Shown here piece after piece: positions 1 through 9,182 of a stretch of 64,000 nucleotides of DNA. The DNA is from Roseateles subflavus (GTDB taxonomy: Bacteria; Pseudomonadota; Gammaproteobacteria; Burkholderiales; Burkholderiaceae_C). The translations under genes and the position numbers were made by a program. Under the pieces are notes generated by a model that saw only the letters and a program-made list of their open reading frames with translations, was not told where the DNA came from and made no database searches. The stretch covers positions 113,744-177,743 of the forward strand of contig NZ_JASVDS010000008.1 in the NCBI RefSeq assembly GCF_030285365.1. Direction: 5' to 3'. Each line of letters starts with the position of its first letter. Within the stretch, counting starts at the first letter, position 1.

Positions 1-2
1 CC

Positions 3-377
3 GCCGCCGCGTTCAATCAGCATGCTTTCGAGGTGCGCTGCGCGGAGCTGGGCAAGGTGCCGTGCCAGATCGAGGTCACCGAAAGCCCGGACGGGAAGAA
101 GCAAGACAAGCTGGTTCCGAGCATCTTCGTTCTGGGCGCCGTCGAGGGCTTGAAGGCCGCCTGGCTGCACTGGTTCAACGGCACCGATGACAACGACGAG
201 TGGTGGCGCAGCAAGGACGCCTGGAATGACTTGCAGGGCATTGAGGACCTGAACCAAAAGCTGAAGCTCCCCACCAATGCTCAGGCTGACGCGGATGCTG
301 CGGCCGCCATGGCACGCATGACGCAATCCGATCTCAGTGGAGGCGGCGAGGGCATGGATGTCCTGTCCCGACTCTGA
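3..377 (+). CDS. C-terminal 124 residues of an unidentified protein, 5' end outside window
   Basis: The reading frame is open from the window edge and ends at a TGA 26 bases before the TrbB-like gene, so this is the tail of the preceding gene in the same operon. The visible part is soluble in composition, with Trp-rich (LHWFNG, EWWRS) and Ala-rich segments near the end. In IncI plasmids the gene before trbB is in the trbA (DotM-like) neighbourhood, so a DotM/TrbA C-terminus is possible by position. I cannot recognise it from this fragment. Confidence 0.7.
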   Translation, partial: AAAFNQHAFEVRCAELGKVPCQIEVTESPDGKKQDKLVPSIFVLGAVEGLKAAWLHWFNGTDDNDEWWRSKDAWNDLQGIEDLNQKLKLPTNAQADADAAAAMARMTQSDLSGGGEGMDVLSRL

Positions 378-403
378 ACTTATCCATCAATCGAGAGGAA
401 CAG

Positions 404-1402
404 ATGAACATCATCAAGCGGATCCGTGACGTCATCCAGCGGATTCTTGGGAATCGGGACCCGTCCGACACACTTCAGGTCACCGCGGTCGGCTCGTTGC
501 GGGTCTCTGGTGACAAGGCCATCCTGCACTTGTCGAGTGGCATGGCGTTCGAGGCTTCGCTGCAGCTCGACGACGCAGTGTCCAAGTTCGTCGTCCGAGT
601 GGCCCATCTGGGCGGGGGCGGATCGGACATGACCCTGCCCGTGCTGGACCATCGCTTTGACCTGAGCGATGTCGTGAAGGCCCGGGAGTTCTACCTGGAG
701 ACGATCCAGTCCTGGCGCCAGGTGATCTCGGCCGCTGGAACGGCCAAGGTCGGAATGCGCTCGTTCCTCTGGCCGTTCGCCTGCGGCGCCGCGGTCGTGG
801 TGGCCCTGGCCTTCTTCTTCTCGCCGGGAGCCAGCAGCAACCAGGGCGCCGCAGCGGCGGCCGCAAGCATGTCGCTGGCCGACACGGGCGCCGCGCTTGC
901 GCGGCAGCAGGCCCAGACTTCCGCCGCGGCGCCTGGTGCAGGGGCGAAGCAGCAGCAGGCCGTCCTGTCGGACGAGGAGGCCAAGAAGGTGGCAAGTGCA
1001 GGCCGCGTCCTGGTTCGTGAGGGCAAGAAGATGCTGGTAGCGTTCAGCGACCCGAATTGCCCTTCTTGCCGCGACCTGGACATGCAGGCGTCGCGGTTCG
1101 ACGGCAACACGGGCTTGACGGTCATCCCGGTGGCCTACAAGGAGGGGTCGCGCGACCTGGCTGCTTCGATCCTCTGCTCGACCAATCCCGGCAAGGCCTG
1201 GGCCGACTACATGCAGGCCGGCAAGCGGCCTGGCAACGGCCCTTGCGACAAGGGCCTGGCCCTGGTGGATGCCAACAAGGTGCTCTTCGAGCAGATCGGT
1301 GGCACGGCGACGCCTACGCTGGTGGCGCCGAACGGCACCCTCGCGGCGGGCGCGGCCGACACCCCTGTCCTCGTGGCCTGGGTGGCTGGCCACAGCCGAT
1401 AG
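404..1402 (+). CDS. TrbB-like membrane-anchored thioredoxin-fold protein (DsbC family)
   Basis: 332 aa. The order is a cytoplasmic N-terminal part (1-119), one membrane segment (about 120-140, FLWPFACGAAVVVALAFFF), an Ala/Gln-rich linker, then a thioredoxin-fold domain with a CPSC active site at 219-222, two later cysteines and a TPT motif that fits the cis-proline loop. This is the layout of a periplasmic disulfide isomerase. In IncI-type transfer systems TrbB is such a protein and sits directly upstream of TrbC, as here. It probably assists folding of disulfide-bonded components of the transfer apparatus. A GAGAGGAA ribosome site precedes the ATG. Confidence 0.75.
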   Translation: MNIIKRIRDVIQRILGNRDPSDTLQVTAVGSLRVSGDKAILHLSSGMAFEASLQLDDAVSKFVVRVAHLGGGGSDMTLPVLDHRFDLSDVVKAREFYLETIQSWRQVISAAGTAKVGMRSFLWPFACGAAVVVALAFFFSPGASSNQGAAAAAASMSLADTGAALARQQAQTSAAAPGAGAKQQQAVLSDEEAKKVASAGRVLVREGKKMLVAFSDPNCPSCRDLDMQASRFDGNTGLTVIPVAYKEGSRDLAASILCSTNPGKAWADYMQAGKRPGNGPCDKGLALVDANKVLFEQIGGTATPTLVAPNGTLAAGAADTPVLVAWVAGHSR

Positions 1403-1423
1403 TTCGAATCAAGAGGTCACCAC

Positions 1424-2092
1424 GTGGCAGCCAAAACTCACGACCAGCCTCTGGCCTCCGGGGCCTATGCAATGGCATGCCGAGAGACCCGCAAGGTCTG
1501 GCAATCTGGATCACTGCTGGCGAAGGTGCGGACGCAGCACCATGGGGAGGCGCTCAGGCTTCTTCAAGAGGGCACGCCGGCGGAACTCTCTGAGTTCGTC
1601 ACGGGCGTTGCCGGGCCCCTTTTCCCGGGGAAAGCCGCGTTGGCGGACCACCCGATGACGCGCAATGGCCAAAGGCTGGCCGGCGTTGCGCTGGAGGCGA
1701 TCCTGCAGGCCGTACTGCTGCCTGTCCGACCGGCCCACGATACGAGCATGGCCTTGATCGACGAAGCGATCAAGTCGTGGGTGGACACCGGCCGGATGCC
1801 GGCCGGTGCGACTGGCGAGACCAGTGACGCACATCGCATCGCGGACTTGCTGGAGGAGCAGGCGAGGGCGCATGCGGCTGCGATGCCAAAGAAGGGCAGA
1901 GCCAGTCAGCCTGGCGCGGACTTGCGGCTGGCGGTCGTCGCCACGCTGGCGCCGGCGCTGACCACGCTTGAGTTCATTGCTGGCGCGCCCGAAGGGGCCA
2001 TCGGAGCCGGACTTCACGCCACCGATTTGGGGGCGGGCAAGGACGCACCCGACGGATTGGGTGATTCGGCTTCCAGGCCCGGCGTTCACTGA
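1424..2092 (+). CDS. Unknown protein between TrbB-like and TrbC-like genes
   Basis: 222 aa, not recognised. The likely start is the GTG at 1424, eight bases after an AAGAGGT ribosome site. The sequence is Ala-rich and predicted helical, without membrane segment or signal peptide. It lies 21 bases after the TrbB-like gene and 28 bases before the coupling protein, so it is cotranscribed with transfer genes and may be an accessory of the coupling complex. That role is inferred from position only. Confidence 0.6.
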   Translation: MAAKTHDQPLASGAYAMACRETRKVWQSGSLLAKVRTQHHGEALRLLQEGTPAELSEFVTGVAGPLFPGKAALADHPMTRNGQRLAGVALEAILQAVLLPVRPAHDTSMALIDEAIKSWVDTGRMPAGATGETSDAHRIADLLEEQARAHAAAMPKKGRASQPGADLRLAVVATLAPALTTLEFIAGAPEGAIGAGLHATDLGAGKDAPDGLGDSASRPGVH

Positions 2093-2120
2093 CAAATCGG
2101 CTGTTGAGGAAGAACCGCTC

Positions 2121-5057
2121 ATGAGCCGTTTCATCGAGTCCAGGCATGCACTGAAGATCGGCGATCGCGTCGTGGATGTGCGTCCCTGGGATGTGAAGTT
2201 CGCCGAGTTCATGGGGCAGAAATTCGCCCTGTTGTTGCTGGGCATCCCCGTGCTGCTCTTTGCTGCGGCGATCCCAATCCTGGCGCTCCCATTGCTGGGG
2301 GTGCTGACCTGGCTGATCGTGCTGCATCGCTCGTCGAAGCCGACATTGCCGCTTCGATATCCGGTCATCAACAAGGAGCCGGACCCGAAGACAGGCAAGC
2401 AGGGGGACGGAATCCTGCTCCACGGCAATATCGACTCCGGATCACCCTACGAGAAGTTCAAGGAGATATGGAGCTCCGACGACGATCTGCGCAAGCACAT
2501 GCTGATCATCGGCTCGACGGGTTCGGGAAAGAGCGAGATGCTGAAGGCGATCTTTTTCAACGCCCTGTGTTGGTCGTCGGGCTACTTCATCGCGGACGGC
2601 AAGGCTGACAACAAGCTGCCCACCGATTCGCACACGATGGTGCGCAGCGTGGGGCGAGACGACGACATGCTCAGCTTGAACTTCCTGCTGGGCGGGAAGA
2701 CGCCGCAGCAGATCGCTAAGTCTCGTCGACGCCGCACGAACGGTATGAACCCGTTCTCCAGTGCCGATGCCGACACCATCATCCAGATGGGCGCCAACAT
2801 GCTCCCGAAGGTCGAGGGCGAAGGCAAGAACTGGCAGGAGAAGGCGCTGAACTTGTGGCGCGGCGCGGTGGCCGCTCTGTGCCACAAGCGCGACACGCAG
2901 GGCTTCGAGGTCTCGGTGACGACCATCATCGACTACCTGGCGCTGCACCGTGTCGAGGAGCTCTATGTCGAGGGCTACCGCGAGGCCCAGAGCAACAACG
3001 GTGAGTGGTCGCTGGGTTTCACAGGCATCAAGTCCTACCTCGAAACCGGCATCCCTTACAAGATTGACCGCCTGCTGGCCAAGCATGGCCTGGCTGACAT
3101 GCCCGCGCCGGCGCGCCCGGGCACGAAAGCAACAACGGACCAGGATCCGGAAACGGCAAACCAGCATGCCTACCGGACCTCGCAGCTCATCCCCGTGATG
3201 AACCTGCTGGACAAGACCTACGGCCACATCTTCCGCGCAAAGTTCAGCGAGATCGACATGCTCGACGTTACGCTGAACAACCGCATTATGACGATGCTGA
3301 TCCCGTCGCTCGAGAAGAGCGCCCAGGAGGCCGAGAACCTGGGAAAGCTGGCGATCGCGTGCCTTCGGGTCATGATGGGCCGAAACCTTGGCGCCGACAT
3401 CGAAGGTTCGCGCCAGGAACTGATCGAGAGCAAGGTCACGAAGTCACCTTACCCGTACATCGTCGCGCTCGACGAGCTGGCCTACTACTTCGCCGACGGC
3501 ATCGCCGTGATCTTCGCCCAGGCGCGGAGCCTGGGCTTCTCGATGATCGCCGCGGCGCAGGATCTGGAGAAGCTCACCGAAGGCAACCGCGCTGCTGAGG
3601 CCGGCGCCATGATGGGCAACCAGGTGAACAAGGTGTTCATGCGCATTGACGATGCGAAGAAGACCTGGGAGTTCATCCAGAACGCGCTGCAGAAGGTGAC
3701 GGTGGCGGTGCGCAGCGCCTACGAAGTGACGGGCAGTGGGTGGCGTCGCAAGGGCGGCGAGGTCGACGTGCGTGAAGTGGACGTCGTGTCGTTGCCCGAG
3801 TTCCAGGCGATGAAGGGTGGCGAGTGCGTGTTGAACTCAATGGGCCAGACCATGCGCATGAAGTCGCTGTACATGGCCAAGGACCTCGAGAAGCACCAGA
3901 ACGACGACTTCTTCGTCCTGCGCTTCCTGCAGGTTCCATCTCCGAAGCAGGATGAGATGGACAACTTCAGCCTCGACCGGGACGTCTTCAAGAGTAAGTT
4001 CCGCAAAGGTGAGGTGCTCAAGCAAAGGATCTGCGGCGACATCAAGTTCGTGCGGCCGCAGCTACCGAGCGATTCGGTTCTTGCTGCGGTCCAGCAATGC
4101 TCGGCGAAGCTGTCGCCTCATGTCGGAGGCGCGCTGCGCGCCATCGCGCTCTACACGGCCGCGAAGGACGCCCTGCTGGCTGAAGATGACAGGAACAAGC
4201 AACAAAGCCAAGGTGAGGCGCCCGAGCGGCCCCAGCAGGCTGAAGCAGGCCAAGCGGTCGTGAGTGCGGAGGTGGCGGCGAGCTATCTCGGAGCGGACGA
4301 TGCTGCGAGGCCGGCAGTCGTGGCCAATGCCCAAAGTGCCCAGAAGGCCGACATCATGGCCTTGGCCGACGAGCAGGGGGCACTGCTCGCAGATCTCCTT
4401 CCCTTCGAGCGCAAGCCGGTGTCGGCCGTGGCCACGCCGGCGTCGGCCTGGGCGGCTGTGCCGGCGGTCGCCGCTGAGCCGGAGGCGCGGTCTCCTGATC
4501 CTGTGGATGCGTTCCTGGCCGGCTTGAAGGTCTTCAACATGCCTCCTCTGCCTCTGTCTATGGCCGCGGCAGGCAGCAGTGACCTGTCCGGGACTGCTGT
4601 GCTGGACGCTGTGGCGATGGCGGTGCTGGCCCCTTCCGGTGCGCCTGCAGACCTTGTCGAGACGCCGTCATCGGTCGCTGCATCTACGTCGCCGCGCCCG
4701 GCGGCCAAGTCCTGGGTGGCTCAGGCCTTCGACGTGGTCAACCAGGACATCACGACGCCGGCGGCCTCGCCTGCTCAGTCGGTCGACGCGGGCGTTGCAC
4801 AGGAACCCCAAACGTCGGCGGAGTCGAGCACGGCGGCCGTGTCAACCGTTGTCGGATTCACGGCTGAAACCATCGCCAGCGTTGAGCGCCTTCACACGGC
4901 ACTTGGCAACGATGACCCCAAGGGGGCGACTCGCGAGATCGAAGCGCAGATCTCTCGCCAGATCACCCCGACCATTTCCGCAACCACCGAGCTCGACCAT
5001 GCCATGTTGGCTGCGCTGCTCGATGACCTTGATACCGCTGCCAACCACGGAGGATGA
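2121..5057 (+). CDS. Type IV coupling ATPase, VirD4/TraG/DotL superfamily (TrbC-like)
   Basis: 978 aa. Two closely spaced membrane segments (about 35-69) are followed by a P-loop ATPase with Walker A GSTGSGKSEM at 131-140 and a Walker B-like segment IVALDEL near 445-452. Coupling proteins of this family are hexameric inner-membrane ATPases that recruit the relaxosome and effectors to the type IV secretion channel. From about residue 650 the protein becomes a low-complexity Ala/Pro/Val tail, typical of the variable adaptor-binding end of DotL/TrbC proteins. I chose the ATG at 2121 because of its GAGGAAG ribosome site; an upstream ATG at 1968 overlaps the previous gene and lacks one. The next gene starts within a few bases, suggesting translational coupling. 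Confidence 0.85.
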   Translation: MSRFIESRHALKIGDRVVDVRPWDVKFAEFMGQKFALLLLGIPVLLFAAAIPILALPLLGVLTWLIVLHRSSKPTLPLRYPVINKEPDPKTGKQGDGILLHGNIDSGSPYEKFKEIWSSDDDLRKHMLIIGSTGSGKSEMLKAIFFNALCWSSGYFIADGKADNKLPTDSHTMVRSVGRDDDMLSLNFLLGGKTPQQIAKSRRRRTNGMNPFSSADADTIIQMGANMLPKVEGEGKNWQEKALNLWRGAVAALCHKRDTQGFEVSVTTIIDYLALHRVEELYVEGYREAQSNNGEWSLGFTGIKSYLETGIPYKIDRLLAKHGLADMPAPARPGTKATTDQDPETANQHAYRTSQLIPVMNLLDKTYGHIFRAKFSEIDMLDVTLNNRIMTMLIPSLEKSAQEAENLGKLAIACLRVMMGRNLGADIEGSRQELIESKVTKSPYPYIVALDELAYYFADGIAVIFAQARSLGFSMIAAAQDLEKLTEGNRAAEAGAMMGNQVNKVFMRIDDAKKTWEFIQNALQKVTVAVRSAYEVTGSGWRRKGGEVDVREVDVVSLPEFQAMKGGECVLNSMGQTMRMKSLYMAKDLEKHQNDDFFVLRFLQVPSPKQDEMDNFSLDRDVFKSKFRKGEVLKQRICGDIKFVRPQLPSDSVLAAVQQCSAKLSPHVGGALRAIALYTAAKDALLAEDDRNKQQSQGEAPERPQQAEAGQAVVSAEVAASYLGADDAARPAVVANAQSAQKADIMALADEQGALLADLLPFERKPVSAVATPASAWAAVPAVAAEPEARSPDPVDAFLAGLKVFNMPPLPLSMAAAGSSDLSGTAVLDAVAMAVLAPSGAPADLVETPSSVAASTSPRPAAKSWVAQAFDVVNQDITTPAASPAQSVDAGVAQEPQTSAESSTAAVSTVVGFTAETIASVERLHTALGNDDPKGATREIEAQISRQITPTISATTELDHAMLAALLDDLDTAANHGG

Positions 5058-5059
5058 CC

Positions 5060-6166
5060 ATGTCTGCAGCTGCTCCCGCCCTGTCTCCCATCGCCGCAGC
5101 AACGGCTGAGCTTGCGCCCGACCATGCGGCCGGGGATTCGCCCATCAAACCGCCCGAGCATGGCTTCGGCACCCGCCTTCGTTCCATCGGCAACATCGAT
5201 GTCACTCCGGCGCTTTCGAAGACCTGGGGGGCCATCCAGAAGGTCGGCGGCGTCGGCGGCAAGGCGACCATGTTCACCGCTGAACAGGCCGCGGCGCTGG
5301 CCCGCAAGATCTACGAATGGATCTGCGCCTTTCTCCGTCGCATCGGATTCGCGTTGGGTCGCAACGTGGTCGCGACGAGCGAGCCGACCGATGCGCAGCT
5401 GCAGGGCAAGGAGCCCTTGCATGTGGCGGCTGAGGCCGCCACTGCGGACCAGGTAAGTGGGGCGCTCTCTGGACGCAAGGCAGTCCCGATCGAGCCAGCC
5501 ATGGCCGACTCCGCTCTGATGCAGGCTGCGTCGAGTTTGGCTGAGCACGTCGATGCCACGATGCCCCTAGATCCCGACGTGATCTTCAAGGAGCCGGCCG
5601 TCGAATACTTCGAGCGCATGGTCGATGATCTCTGCAAGATCCTGGCAGCCAACCAGCAGGAGGCCCAGATCAAGCGCGAAGAGCTGGACAAGATGATTTC
5701 CGACTTGGCCGAGCGTGAGGGCGCTTCCAAGGAATCGATCCAGGAAATGCTCGCGAGTCCGATGGTCCAGTCGATGCTGGACAAGGAAGGAAGCCTCAAG
5801 GCCATGCGCGAGAACGTGATCTTCCTGGACGCCCAGGCCGAGATGGCCACCGTCGCCATGAAGTCGCTGGTCGACGCGGCTGAGACCTTCGGTATCGAGA
5901 AGCCGACGGCTGCCAAGGTTTTGCTCGGCGCCGTCGAGAAATATCAACTGGCTGTCGACAAATTTCCGGACCTCGAACAGTTCAGGTCTGCCGAGGGTGT
6001 TGGCCATGGTGATACGGAAGCAGGTGTTGTATATTCTGCAAAACAAAAAGAAAGCCCATCTGGCGAGGAAATGAAGGGTCTTTCGACGTCGCCATTTGCG
6101 CGCTTGGCCAGGATCCATCAGATGGATGTTGGCGATGACGCGGAGGCGCCCAAGATTCAGCAATAG
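5060..6166 (+). CDS. Unknown helical protein of the transfer-type operon
   Basis: 368 aa. The ATG at 5060 is six bases after GGAGG, while an in-frame ATG at 5054 overlaps the coupling gene stop as ATGA but touches the ribosome site; either may be used. The protein is Ala-rich at the N-terminus, then largely helical with charged heptad-like stretches around 180-300, compatible with a coiled coil. There is no signal peptide. Close linkage to the coupling ATPase suggests an accessory role in transfer, but the family is not recognised. Confidence 0.65.
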   Translation: MSAAAPALSPIAAATAELAPDHAAGDSPIKPPEHGFGTRLRSIGNIDVTPALSKTWGAIQKVGGVGGKATMFTAEQAAALARKIYEWICAFLRRIGFALGRNVVATSEPTDAQLQGKEPLHVAAEAATADQVSGALSGRKAVPIEPAMADSALMQAASSLAEHVDATMPLDPDVIFKEPAVEYFERMVDDLCKILAANQQEAQIKREELDKMISDLAEREGASKESIQEMLASPMVQSMLDKEGSLKAMRENVIFLDAQAEMATVAMKSLVDAAETFGIEKPTAAKVLLGAVEKYQLAVDKFPDLEQFRSAEGVGHGDTEAGVVYSAKQKESPSGEEMKGLSTSPFARLARIHQMDVGDDAEAPKIQQ

Positions 6167-6174
6167 GAGTTTCG

Positions 6175-7038
6175 ATGAATGCAACCGTGTCGAAGGGGCG
6201 CGGCAAAACTGCAGTGAAACCGCCTCGGGGTGCCCAGTACAGGGCTTCTGAGGCTTTCCAGGCGGTCATCAACGATCATTCGACGCCGGTAGACTGGATT
6301 GCACAGCCTGACCCCGAGCGCCGGCCGCTCACGGGGCACGACGTTGAGCAGTTCCGCGTTCGAAACCAGCTCTCCTTCAATACCGCCGCTGATGCGCTGG
6401 CGTTCGTCACGCCGTTTCATTTCAAGAAGCATGCGGGCACGAGCGGTCCATTGAAGATCGAGTTCGAGCTGCTGCTCCGCATCTACGCCCGTCACCCGAG
6501 GCCGGCGCCGTGGGTGGTCGTCACGCCGAAGCAGATGTTCGAGCGCTTCTATGGTCAGCTTGCCGATGAGTTCGGCGATGTCTCCAAGAAGCCAGCGAAG
6601 GCCATGCTGTATTCACGGTTCGGAGCCTTGTTTGGTCGGTATGCGGACGCTGTGCGCCGCTGGGTGGAGTCGAACGGCAAGGCAGAGCGGGTGACCCTGC
6701 GGGCCATGGAAAAGCTGTCTGAGTTGGAGAACCCGCGGGCACTTGCCGAGGAACTGGCCCGCCAGATATACGGCCTGCGTGGCCTCGACTTCGATCACGA
6801 GTTCCCGCTGCCCGACCTCAAGAACCCGCCCATTCCAGGCAAGAGAGGGCCAACGAAGGGCCGCAAGGCCGCTGCGGACGACGCGGTGATCAAGAAGATC
6901 ATCAAGCGCAAGGCCGGCGGGGTGGATGAAAAGGCGAGCGTCAACCCTGCCGCCAAGTCCCCATCTGTAAAGAAGACGACCAAGGCGCCTGCTGTCAAGA
7001 AGGTCGCCAAGTCGCCCAACCCTAAGACGAAGACCTGA
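6175..7038 (+). CDS. Unknown basic protein with HTH-like segment and lysine-rich tail
   Basis: 287 aa. The segment around residues 43-65 (LTGHDVEQFRVRNQLSFNTA) resembles helices of an XRE-type DNA-binding motif, and the last 60 residues are a Lys/Pro/Ala-rich tail with repeated VKK motifs like a histone H1 tail. Together these suggest nucleic-acid binding. It starts eight bases after the preceding gene, with a TAGGAG ribosome site overlapping that stop, and its own stop shares a base with the next start (TGATG). A relaxosome or nucleoid role is conceivable but inferred. Confidence 0.65.
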   Translation: MNATVSKGRGKTAVKPPRGAQYRASEAFQAVINDHSTPVDWIAQPDPERRPLTGHDVEQFRVRNQLSFNTAADALAFVTPFHFKKHAGTSGPLKIEFELLLRIYARHPRPAPWVVVTPKQMFERFYGQLADEFGDVSKKPAKAMLYSRFGALFGRYADAVRRWVESNGKAERVTLRAMEKLSELENPRALAEELARQIYGLRGLDFDHEFPLPDLKNPPIPGKRGPTKGRKAAADDAVIKKIIKRKAGGVDEKASVNPAAKSPSVKKTTKAPAVKKVAKSPNPKTKT

Positions 7039-7694
7039 TGAAACCGATCAAGCCTTTGCATCCTGTTTACCACCGTCAGAAGGGGTGGGCGATGGTCTGC
7101 ACCTTTGCCTTCCTCGACGGCAAGCTGCCTGACTCTCTCGTTTTCCGGAATTGGTTGATTCCTTACGAGGGGAGCGAGGCCGAACCCTCGGGTGTGGACA
7201 TGCCCTGGGGGATCTTCGGCTCGAATGCACTTCAATCGGGCATGTTCATCGCGAACAACTTTGCTACCGCCAACAAGAAGGTGATGGTGCTGTTGCAGGC
7301 CTGGTACCAGACCAATGAGGCCACCGGGGGCGCGCTCATCTCCAGCATGGACGAGGCGCGTGCGAAGGGCATGCTCAATCTTGCGCGCATTGCTTCCAAG
7401 TTCCGCCAGGAGCTGCGTGAGAAGCTGATGACCATCATCCGTGAGTATCGGCCGGAGCCGCATCTCATCGGGCTTGAGCGCCTCGACTGGGAGCAGTTCC
7501 TGGCGGCCGAGCCGCGGGCGGTACGGGAGTTCTTGCGCCGCAGCGAGGACCTGTACATGATCATGCATCCTGTCATCCAGCAGTTCGATCGAACCCGCAG
7601 CGACACGCTGATGATCGCGAGCTTCAAGCCCGATCCGACGCGCATCATGGCGGCGGAGGCGCGCTACATGGATCAGATCAAAGTCCTCATCTGA
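7038..7694 (+). CDS. Unknown protein, last gene of the transfer-type operon
   Basis: 218 aa, translationally coupled to the previous gene by a one-base overlap. It is soluble, with a Trp/aromatic-rich N-terminal half and a helical, Arg/Glu-rich C-terminal half. No membrane segment or known motif is visible. It is followed within 25 bases by a strong terminator, so it closes the operon that starts before the window. Confidence 0.65.
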   Translation: MKPIKPLHPVYHRQKGWAMVCTFAFLDGKLPDSLVFRNWLIPYEGSEAEPSGVDMPWGIFGSNALQSGMFIANNFATANKKVMVLLQAWYQTNEATGGALISSMDEARAKGMLNLARIASKFRQELREKLMTIIREYRPEPHLIGLERLDWEQFLAAEPRAVREFLRRSEDLYMIMHPVIQQFDRTRSDTLMIASFKPDPTRIMAAEARYMDQIKVLI

Positions 7695-7716
7695 CCGCCG
7701 TGCGCAAGCCTATGAC

Positions 7717-7750
7717 TCGCCTGGTTGCGTCGAGCACCAGGCGAGTTTTC
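7717..7750 (+). terminator. Rho-independent terminator of the transfer-type operon
   Basis: A perfect 10-bp stem CTCGCCTGGT / ACCAGGCGAG with a 10-base loop is followed by TTTTC. It lies 22 bases after the stop of the last operon gene and separates it from the gene starting at 7805. Confidence 0.8.
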
Positions 7751-7804
7751 ATTTGAGGCTTGGGCTGAGGATAATCTGCGCATAGTGATCTTTGCGCGGC
7801 CTAA

Positions 7805-8731
7805 ATGACCAAGTCGTTCTCCCAGCACTTCCTCGATTTCGCCGGCGACCTGGTCGGCATCCCCACGATTGTTCGGGGCGCCATGCAGGCGCTCGGCGAT
7901 CCTCTGCCAATGCCAGACGACAGCAAGGCGGGCATCGATTTGCGCGGCCGCATGCAGTGGGATCAGCTCCTCTGTCGTGACTACGGCGACAACTCAGTGG
8001 TTGGGGCGACCGAGGTGATCGAGGACTGGACCTGTGACATCAGTGATGTTTTCGGCCTGGCCGCTTCGAAGTCTGATCTGCGTCGCTTTACGAGCCTCGA
8101 GGAGATGGTCCGGGCGGACTTCCCGAGCTTGCTCAACGACGTCTCGCTGGAGGGCCTGCAGCGGCTGAAGGAGCACGACGGAGGCAAGAACTTCAATACG
8201 GATCCGATGCGCACCTTCATGGTGAACGCCTGGGATGGCCGGATCTACCTCTCCAACGACGGCGGTTCGCGCCATTTCGCGGCCGCGCAGTACGTCGCCG
8301 GCCAGCTCGGCCAGCAGATCGAGATGACTGGCAAGCTTGAGGTGCGTCGGTTGAACATCTTCAAGATCCAAGAGGTCAAGAAACGCTACCGTGCCTTTCG
8401 CATCTCTGAGAGTGGGTTCAGTGAGCTGGAGGACGCGGTCCGCGTTTTCGGCGGTGCTTCTGGCAGTGCCCGGGACATCAGCCAGGTGATTCGGTTCCCT
8501 GAATCGCCGGACGAGCGCTACTCAGTGATCTACACGATCGACATCAGCACGAGCCGTGGCCAAAAGATCGCAGCGGTGATGAACGAGGCCGGCCATATCG
8601 AGCTGCTGGGGCATCTCGAAAGCCTGTGCAGCAATCAGCACAAGTGGATAAGGCACCTAGAGCTGATCAACAACCGCAACACCTACGGTGTGGAGGACCC
8701 AGGCTTCCTCGCCAATCGGTACCACGGGTAG
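7805..8731 (+). CDS. Unknown protein with a DGGSRH motif
   Basis: 308 aa. The central part contains a short conserved-looking segment (IYLSNDGGSRHFAAAQYV) reminiscent of the DGxxRxxAAx segment in ParB-like folds, followed by mixed alpha/beta sequence. No membrane segment is seen. The only in-frame start near the upstream stop is ATG 7805, which has no clear ribosome site. I do not recognise the family with confidence; a ParB-related or conserved plasmid protein are options. Confidence 0.6.
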   Translation: MTKSFSQHFLDFAGDLVGIPTIVRGAMQALGDPLPMPDDSKAGIDLRGRMQWDQLLCRDYGDNSVVGATEVIEDWTCDISDVFGLAASKSDLRRFTSLEEMVRADFPSLLNDVSLEGLQRLKEHDGGKNFNTDPMRTFMVNAWDGRIYLSNDGGSRHFAAAQYVAGQLGQQIEMTGKLEVRRLNIFKIQEVKKRYRAFRISESGFSELEDAVRVFGGASGSARDISQVIRFPESPDERYSVIYTIDISTSRGQKIAAVMNEAGHIELLGHLESLCSNQHKWIRHLELINNRNTYGVEDPGFLANRYHG

Positions 8732-8746
8732 GGCAGCCGGCGCCTT

Positions 8747-8965
8747 ATGGCCAGCCAGCTGCAGACACCCTTCGATCGCCGAAGGTCCATTGCGATCGCG
8801 GCCTGGCTCTCAAATGATGCGCGTGATCATCAGACGCGTCACGCCGAGATCGAAGCGCTCGAAGAGCTCCCAGAACTTCGCAGCATGCGGGCCTCGCTGG
8901 GCCGCGTGTTGCGCTTGGCGGTGCCAGCTGACCAGAGGGCTCGAAGTTGCAGAACGTTCATGTGA
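8747..8965 (+). CDS. Possible small protein, overlapped by minus-strand frames
   Basis: 72 aa, starting 15 bases after the preceding stop. It is helical and Arg/Ala-rich with no strong ribosome site. An alternative on the other strand, a 57-aa frame at 8810-8983 ending in an aromatic and Ile-rich segment, is almost as plausible. At most one of the two is likely real. Confidence 0.3.
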   Translation: MASQLQTPFDRRRSIAIAAWLSNDARDHQTRHAEIEALEELPELRSMRASLGRVLRLAVPADQRARSCRTFM

Positions 8966-9182
8966 TGTCCTTCGCTTCGACATGGAGGCAATACCGGCAC
9001 TCGCAGTAGGTGCGGTCTTGGTGGACCTTCCATGGACCGAGCCCCTTCTTCTGGCATGCTGGGCAACGGGAACACTTCGGAGTGGTGAGGCCGCGCCAGG
9101 TGCCGCCGAGCTTGAACGGACGGCTACCCACGATCCGGTCCCCTGGGCTGGGGCTGGGCGGCGTCCCCCATGGTGTACGCAT
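8958..9182 (-). CDS. Small zinc-ribbon-like protein
   Basis: 74 aa with two clustered cysteine pairs (CSRCPAC and CECRYC, about 18 residues apart), the spacing of a treble-clef or zinc-ribbon fold. It starts with ATG after an AAGGTG ribosome site. A 35-aa frame from 9231 (with a GGAG ribosome site) runs into this gene in another frame and stops at 9124. One frameshift would join the two into a single longer protein, so this may be a frameshifted gene. It follows the PP-loop gene on the same strand. Confidence 0.5.
   Translation of the reverse strand: MRTPWGTPPSPSPGDRIVGSRPFKLGGTWRGLTTPKCSRCPACQKKGLGPWKVHQDRTYCECRYCLHVEAKDIT

Noticed and set aside
380..1393. Long minus-strand open frame antisense to the TrbB-like gene
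   Set aside because: It is Arg/Gly/His-rich without a plausible domain, lies exactly opposite a well-supported gene and is a common artefact in GC-rich DNA.
8810..8983. 57-aa minus-strand frame opposite the 8747 gene
   Set aside because: It overlaps both the zinc-ribbon frame and a plus-strand frame and has no clear ribosome site, so it is mentioned only as an alternative.
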